DNA of 64,000 nucleotides from Ypsolopha sequella (Eukaryota > Arthropoda > Insecta > Lepidoptera > Ypsolophidae), in contig OW204011.1 of the NCBI GenBank assembly GCA_934047225.1, forward strand, positions 14,892,339-14,956,338, read 5' to 3'. Position numbers and translations under genes: made by a program. Shown one piece after another: positions 63,881 through 64,000 of the stretch (positions are counted from its first letter, which is position 1; the number at the start of each line of letters is the position of its first letter). The notes under the pieces are model-generated. The model was not told where the DNA came from and searched no databases. It worked only from the letters and a program-made list of their open reading frames with translations.

Positions 63881-64000
63881 AATTTCACAATATATTATAT
63901 CTTATCTGACAATAGATATACATTCTCAAAATATTCAACCTTCAACATCGTTACGTCACAGTTTATCCTCTATAGAAGCAGTTAACAGGAAAACGCTGCA

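Overview
This window looks like a piece of a lepidopteran (moth or butterfly) chromosome. It is AT-rich and gene-poor, genes are interrupted by introns with GT/AG borders, and about half of what can be recognised is transposon debris of types common in Lepidoptera: a Kabuki/CsRn1-like Ty3/gypsy element, R1-, RTE- and CR1/Jockey-like LINE tails, tRNA-derived SINEs, piggyBac-like elements and TTAA-flanked MITEs, hairpin Tc1/mariner-like MITEs and hAT MITEs. The serine protease homologue also resembles the hemolymph prophenoloxidase-activating factors of moths. The species cannot be named from the sequence.

Host genes. The best gene is on the minus strand at 49018-59443: nine coding exons with clean splice sites assemble into an uninterrupted 425-residue secreted clip-domain serine protease homologue whose catalytic serine is replaced by glycine. 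A partial, decayed tandem copy of its first clip exon lies at 57249-57335. On the plus strand, three exons at 42181-45891 assemble into a 138-residue protein with three hydrophobic segments that I do not recognise. At 23771-23880 (minus) a TATA box, a start codon and the beginning of a signal peptide end in a splice donor, but no downstream exon could be found. One further candidate exon (38108-38240) lies inside a large transposon-like insertion.

Mobile DNA. At 4928-13139 (minus strand) there is a Ty3/gypsy retrotransposon with two 196-bp LTRs that I read as identical, a 4-bp AATG target duplication, a tRNA-Trp-like primer site, and gag and pol in the same frame separated by a single UGA. 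It also has a small third ORF with a myristoylation-type N terminus and one membrane span. Its unusually long 3' region carries an antisense THAP-domain exon. At 36196-40234 a 4.0-kb TTAA-flanked segment splits a LINE reading frame, and removing it with one TTAA restores the frame exactly. Other elements with readable ends are an internally deleted piggyBac-like copy (19750-20922), an intron-containing deleted DDE-type transposon (26280-28092), six TTAA MITEs, several TA-flanked hairpin MITEs, an hAT MITE with a perfect 8-bp duplication (48028-48241), and large foldback structures at 28372-29771 and 63117-63880 that each contain a later insertion.

Simple repeats. A 28-bp minisatellite (42473-43033) lies in the first visible intron of the membrane-protein gene. 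The serine protease homologue gene holds a 22-bp tandem repeat (49296-49565) and about 1.4 kb of ATG/GATAC/GGTAC repeat (51950-53358) in its introns. The long open frames across the latter are repeat artefacts. Stretches with nothing recognisable are listed as such.
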